From positions 1 through 7,619 of the forward strand of contig JAICMB010000141.1 of NCBI GenBank assembly GCA_025929455.1: 7,619 nt of DNA, given 5' to 3'. Shown here piece after piece: positions 5,453 to 7,619 of the stretch. The translations under genes and the position numbers were made by a program. The notes beneath the pieces were generated by a model that saw nothing but the letters and a program-made list of their open reading frames with translations, was not told the DNA's origin and did no database searches. This stretch comes from Bryobacteraceae bacterium. GTDB lineage: Bacteria; Acidobacteriota; Terriglobia; Bryobacterales; Bryobacteraceae. Numbering within the stretch: the first letter of the stretch is position 1; each line of letters starts with the position of its first letter.

Positions 5453-6132
5453 AGCAGCATCTCCAGTCTTAATGCGCGCAAATCGGGCAGCAGAATATCG
5501 GGTTCCGCAGCAGCCAAAAGCCGCTGATCCACAACGCCGGTGCCGACCGCGATCGCGCGCACGCCCGCCGCCCGCGCGGCCGCCACGTCGTTGGGATGAT
5601 CGCCGATCAGCGTAATCGCCGCTCCACGCTTGATCCAGCCTGACTGCCGCGCCTGCCGCACCGCCGCGCGAACCAGCCCCGCGCGATTTCTCGCCCGGTC
5701 GCAAAACGAACCCAATCGAAAGTAGTGCTTGATTCCCGCCCGCTCCATCTTTTTCCACCCGATGCGCGGCAGATTTCCCGTCACCAGCCCGATCGTCGCA
5801 CCGCGGTCATGGATGCGTTCGAGCGCGCGCCGCACGCCGGGGCAGGTCTTACGTTGCAGCGCCGGGCAGGACCGCGCATAGAGTACTTGCGCAACGCGCA
5901 GCACTTCCGGCATGGCGCGCCGAATCTCGCGCGAACCCGCTCCGGAACGCCGCAGCATCTCATCCACGATGTCCTGGTCCAGCATGCCGGCCACCGGTAC
6001 GCCGTCGGTTGTCGTCTCGCGGCCCGTAACGCGGCGTACGGCATCCACCAGCGCCTGCCGGTGGTGCGGACCCGCGCGGCGGATCAGCGTGCCATCGATA
6101 TCGAACAGCACCAGTGCATTCGACAAGTCCAT
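5449..6132 (-). CDS. HAD-superfamily phosphatase (phosphoglycolate phosphatase-like)
   Basis: This 227-residue cytoplasmic hydrolase has all four HAD motifs. Motif I is LFDIDGTL with nucleophile Asp11 and acid/base Asp13. Motif II is GLVTGN with Thr118. The motif III lysine lies in GWKKMERAGI (Lys127/128). Motif IV is LIGDHPNDV with Asp178 and Asp182 for Mg. A helical cap of about residues 17-95 makes it a C1-cap, Gph/PGP-like enzyme. The substrate is a small phosphate ester and cannot be fixed from sequence. The ATG at 6132 gives the canonical N-terminus just before motif I. A TATAGT box ends 5 nt before it. The stop overlaps the GTG of the lipoprotein gene, and the macrodomain gene starts divergently only 16 bp away. 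An unusual Cys/Arg-rich stretch (ARSCPALQRKTCPG, 86-99) precedes motif II. Confidence 0.93.
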   Translation of the reverse strand: MDLSNALVLFDIDGTLIRRAGPHHRQALVDAVRRVTGRETTTDGVPVAGMLDQDIVDEMLRRSGAGSREIRRAMPEVLRVAQVLYARSCPALQRKTCPGVRRALERIHDRGATIGLVTGNLPRIGWKKMERAGIKHYFRLGSFCDRARNRAGLVRAAVRQARQSGWIKRGAAITLIGDHPNDVAAARAAGVRAIAVGTGVVDQRLLAAAEPDILLPDLRALRLEMLL

Positions 6133-6136
6133 CTCT

Positions 6137-6143
6137 TACTATA
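6137..6143. promoter_or_regulatory. Shared bidirectional -10 element between the HAD and macrodomain genes
   Basis: The seven bases TACTATA serve both directions. On the plus strand TACTAT (6137-6142) is followed by six bases and the GTG of the macrodomain gene. On the minus strand TATAGT (6143-6138) is followed by five bases and the ATG of the HAD gene. The intergenic gap is only 16 bp, so any promoter core must overlap both starts, and -35 contacts would fall inside the opposite coding region. No strong -35 is visible on either side. Confidence 0.45.
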
Positions 6144-6148
6144 TCGAT

Positions 6149-6712
6149 GTGGAAATCGAGTTCCCCGGCGGCAAACGGCTGCGCCTCCTGATTGGCGATA
6201 TCACGACCCTGCGAGTCGATGTCATCGTGAACGCCGCTAACTCCGCGCTCGCGGGCGGCGGTGGGGTCGACGGCGCCATCCATCGTGCGGGCGGCGCGGC
6301 GCTTATGCGCGAACTCGACACCATTCGCACCGAGCAAGGTAAGTGCCCGCCCGGCAGCGCCGTTGTCACCGGCGCCGGCGCGCTGCCCGCGCAGTTCATC
6401 TTTCACGCCGTCGGCCCCGTGTACCGCGACGGCAAACACGGGGAGGCCGATCGGCTGGCATCCTGCTACAGCACCTGCCTCGAACTCGCCGAGCAGCGCG
6501 AGGCGCGCAGCATCAGTTTCCCGTCCATCTCCACAGGCGCCTATGGCTATCCCATGGATGAGGCCGCGAAAATTGCGCTGCGCGCCATCGCGGATCACCT
6601 GCAGCGGCCGGAATCGAAGGTGCGCGAAGCGATTGTCGTGCTTTTCGATCAAGGCGCGTACGAAGTCCACGCACGCGCCGCACGCAGCCTCTTCACGCAG
6701 CAGGCCACCTGA
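6149..6712 (+). CDS. Macrodomain protein (MacroD/YmdB-like ADP-ribose hydrolase)
   Basis: Proteins of this class remove ADP-ribose from acidic residues of proteins and deacetylate O-acetyl-ADP-ribose in the cytoplasm. From the GTG at 6149 the product has 187 residues, the usual size for a stand-alone macrodomain. Motifs are LLIGDITTLRVDVIVNAANS (13-32), GGGGVDGAIHRAGG (36-49, the catalytic loop with Asp41 and His45), FHAVGPVY (85-92) and FPSISTGAYGYP (124-135, the phosphate-binding loop). All are intact. GTG is chosen because no in-frame ATG or TTG exists nearer the conserved start; an ATG overlapping it is out of frame. The gene is divergent from the HAD phosphatase with 16 bp between them, and convergent with the collagen-like gene with 10 bp between. 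A functional link to the HAD enzyme in nucleotide-sugar phosphate turnover is conceivable but unproven. Confidence 0.95.
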   Translation: MEIEFPGGKRLRLLIGDITTLRVDVIVNAANSALAGGGGVDGAIHRAGGAALMRELDTIRTEQGKCPPGSAVVTGAGALPAQFIFHAVGPVYRDGKHGEADRLASCYSTCLELAEQREARSISFPSISTGAYGYPMDEAAKIALRAIADHLQRPESKVREAIVVLFDQGAYEVHARAARSLFTQQAT

Positions 6713-6722
6713 CGTCCCGCAG

Positions 6723-7619
6723 TTAATTCGCGAGTAGGATCGAAATGCCCAGAACCGTCGTGCTGGCGGTGGTGGCACCGTTTGAAAATTGCAGCGATAT
6801 GAGGTCGCCCTCGTTTACCGGGACGGCATGCACGGTGTCAGAGAACGTCCCTGCGGCCGATCCCGCCGGAATAGTGAGCGTCACCGCGGTCGAGACTCCG
6901 TTGACGCGCAGCGTTACTACAAGCGCGCCGGAGGTTGGCTGCGTGGTGGTCGTCGATACGTAAAGCCGGCTCATGGTGCCCGCGGTGGGAACCAGCAAGC
7001 TCCGCCACGATTCCGGACCGAACGTGCTCGGTGCGCAAAAGACTGCGTAGCTGGTGGTGGTCCCCGGAACGGCGCTGCCTTGTTCGTTATTCGCCAGCAC
7101 CACACCCGCTCTGGGCGTCGCGCTGGTAGCCCAGAGATTCCAGTTCGCCGCGTTAAACACGGTGCCCGAAACGAACGAAGCGCCCGCTTCGTAGGTGTTG
7201 CCGCCATTGGTCACGACGTCGTATGCGTTGTACGCGGTGGAGGGTTGCCAGGGGCCACGGAAGCTAAATCCTTGCCCCTGGAGTCCCGCGGGACCTGCTG
7301 GCCCTACCGGCCCAACCGCGCCCGCCGGTCCGGTCAGACCCGTCGCACCCGTGTCGCCCTTCGGCCCCTGCGGTCCTGCGGGTCCGGTCGGCCCGACTGG
7401 CCCAACCGCCCCCGCCGGTCCAACCGCGCCCGCCGGTCCGGTAAGACCCGTCGCGCCCGTGTCGCCCTTCGGCCCTTGTGGTCCTGCTGGCCCAACCGGT
7501 CCCGCCACTCCTGCCGGCCCTGTCGCGCCGGTATCGCCCTTCGACCCCTGGGGTCCGGCTGGTCCATTTGGTCCTGCGGGACCCGCTGGCCCAACTGCGC
7601 CCGCCGGTCCGGTAAGCCC
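6723..7619 (-). CDS. Collagen-like protein with carbohydrate-binding-like module, 5' end outside window
   Basis: The 298 visible residues begin inside Gly-X-Y repeats and the true N-terminus is not seen. Residues 1-117 are 39 uninterrupted triplets ([24 protein letters not shown]), expected to form a collagen triple helix. KGD triplets and the absence of hydroxyproline dependence are usual in bacterial collagens. Residues about 122-164 ([27 protein letters not shown]) resemble the small aromatic-rich chitin-binding-type module found in chitinases and phage tail proteins. Residues about 165-298 are Thr/Ser/Val-rich beta sequence with [15 protein letters not shown] and [18 protein letters not shown], ending ISILLAN. 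This could be a C1q- or BclA-like trimerising head. A surface appendage, exosporium-like or phage-tail-like role is possible; I do not recognise an exact family. It converges on the macrodomain gene with no visible terminator between. Confidence 0.9.
   Translation of the reverse strand, partial: GLTGPAGAVGPAGPAGPNGPAGPQGSKGDTGATGPAGVAGPVGPAGPQGPKGDTGATGLTGPAGAVGPAGAVGPVGPTGPAGPQGPKGDTGATGLTGPAGAVGPVGPAGPAGLQGQGFSFRGPWQPSTAYNAYDVVTNGGNTYEAGASFVSGTVFNAANWNLWATSATPRAGVVLANNEQGSAVPGTTTSYAVFCAPSTFGPESWRSLLVPTAGTMSRLYVSTTTTQPTSGALVVTLRVNGVSTAVTLTIPAGSAAGTFSDTVHAVPVNEGDLISLQFSNGATTASTTVLGISILLAN
7269..7619 (-). repeat. Gly-X-Y encoding repeat array with a 108-nt (36-residue) higher-order period
   Basis: Beyond the 9-nt triplet periodicity, two adjacent 36-residue units start with the same [20 protein letters not shown] and differ only toward their ends. 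A third, shorter unit upstream carries [13 protein letters not shown] instead. The near-identical DNA suggests recent unit duplication, so copy number may vary between strains and may be collapsed in short-read assemblies. Confidence 0.85.

Noticed and set aside
5960..6778. Long minus-strand frame opposite the macrodomain gene
   Set aside because: It is antisense to the intact macrodomain and overlaps the HAD gene start; its composition is shadow-like.
7269..7619. CRISPR-like or tandem regulatory repeats
   Set aside because: The periodicity is 9 nt and 108 nt in frame and encodes Gly-X-Y triplets, so it is protein-coding collagen sequence.

Overview
This is a GC-rich bacterial chromosomal fragment with dense, mostly collinear genes. 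My best guess at the host is an acidobacterium of the Solibacter/Bryobacter type. The guess rests on overall gene flavour: short gaps, many GTG/TTG starts, a collagen-like secreted protein, and paired HAD and macrodomain genes. No rRNA, tRNA or other taxonomic marker is present to prove it.

Left block (1-3796, all minus strand), in transcription order: an M20 metallopeptidase (3796-2393), the lipid II flippase gene murJ (2390-768), an orphan HicB-like antitoxin (753-532), a 178-nt gap, and the N-terminal glutaminase part of glmS (353-1, running off the window). murJ and glmS both serve peptidoglycan synthesis. murJ carries an in-frame TAG at codon 73 inside otherwise perfect family sequence.

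Middle block (3803-5075, genes on the plus strand) looks inserted. It holds a reversed-order toxin-antitoxin pair (HigB/Gp49-like toxin then XRE antitoxin, ATGA overlap) behind a perfect 22-bp palindrome, followed by a small unrecognised gene that appears frameshifted. A 16-bp perfect direct repeat lies at each edge (3803-3818 and 5060-5075). The toxin's natural ATG is followed at once by TAG, so it must start at a GTG three codons later or is dead.

Right block: a minus-strand pair, an HAD phosphatase (6132-5449) overlapping by 4 nt a short lipoprotein (5452-5111). The lipoprotein resembles the small beta-domain of amidohydrolases with the catalytic barrel missing. Divergent from the HAD gene by only 16 bp is a macrodomain ADP-ribose hydrolase (6149-6712, plus). 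Convergent with that is the 3' part of a collagen-like protein with a carbohydrate-binding-like module and a C-terminal beta-rich domain (7619-6723, minus).

Three signals go beyond routine annotation. (1) Amber codons interrupt at least two reading frames that otherwise read through coherently (murJ and the toxin). (2) A TANNNT -10-like box sits exactly 5-6 nt before four start codons, suggesting leaderless transcription, and the HAD and macrodomain genes share one such box on opposite strands. (3) A lipoprotein appears to be a free-standing amidohydrolase accessory domain. Without the insert, the HAD, lipoprotein, M20, murJ, hicB-like and glmS genes would form one continuous minus-strand run.
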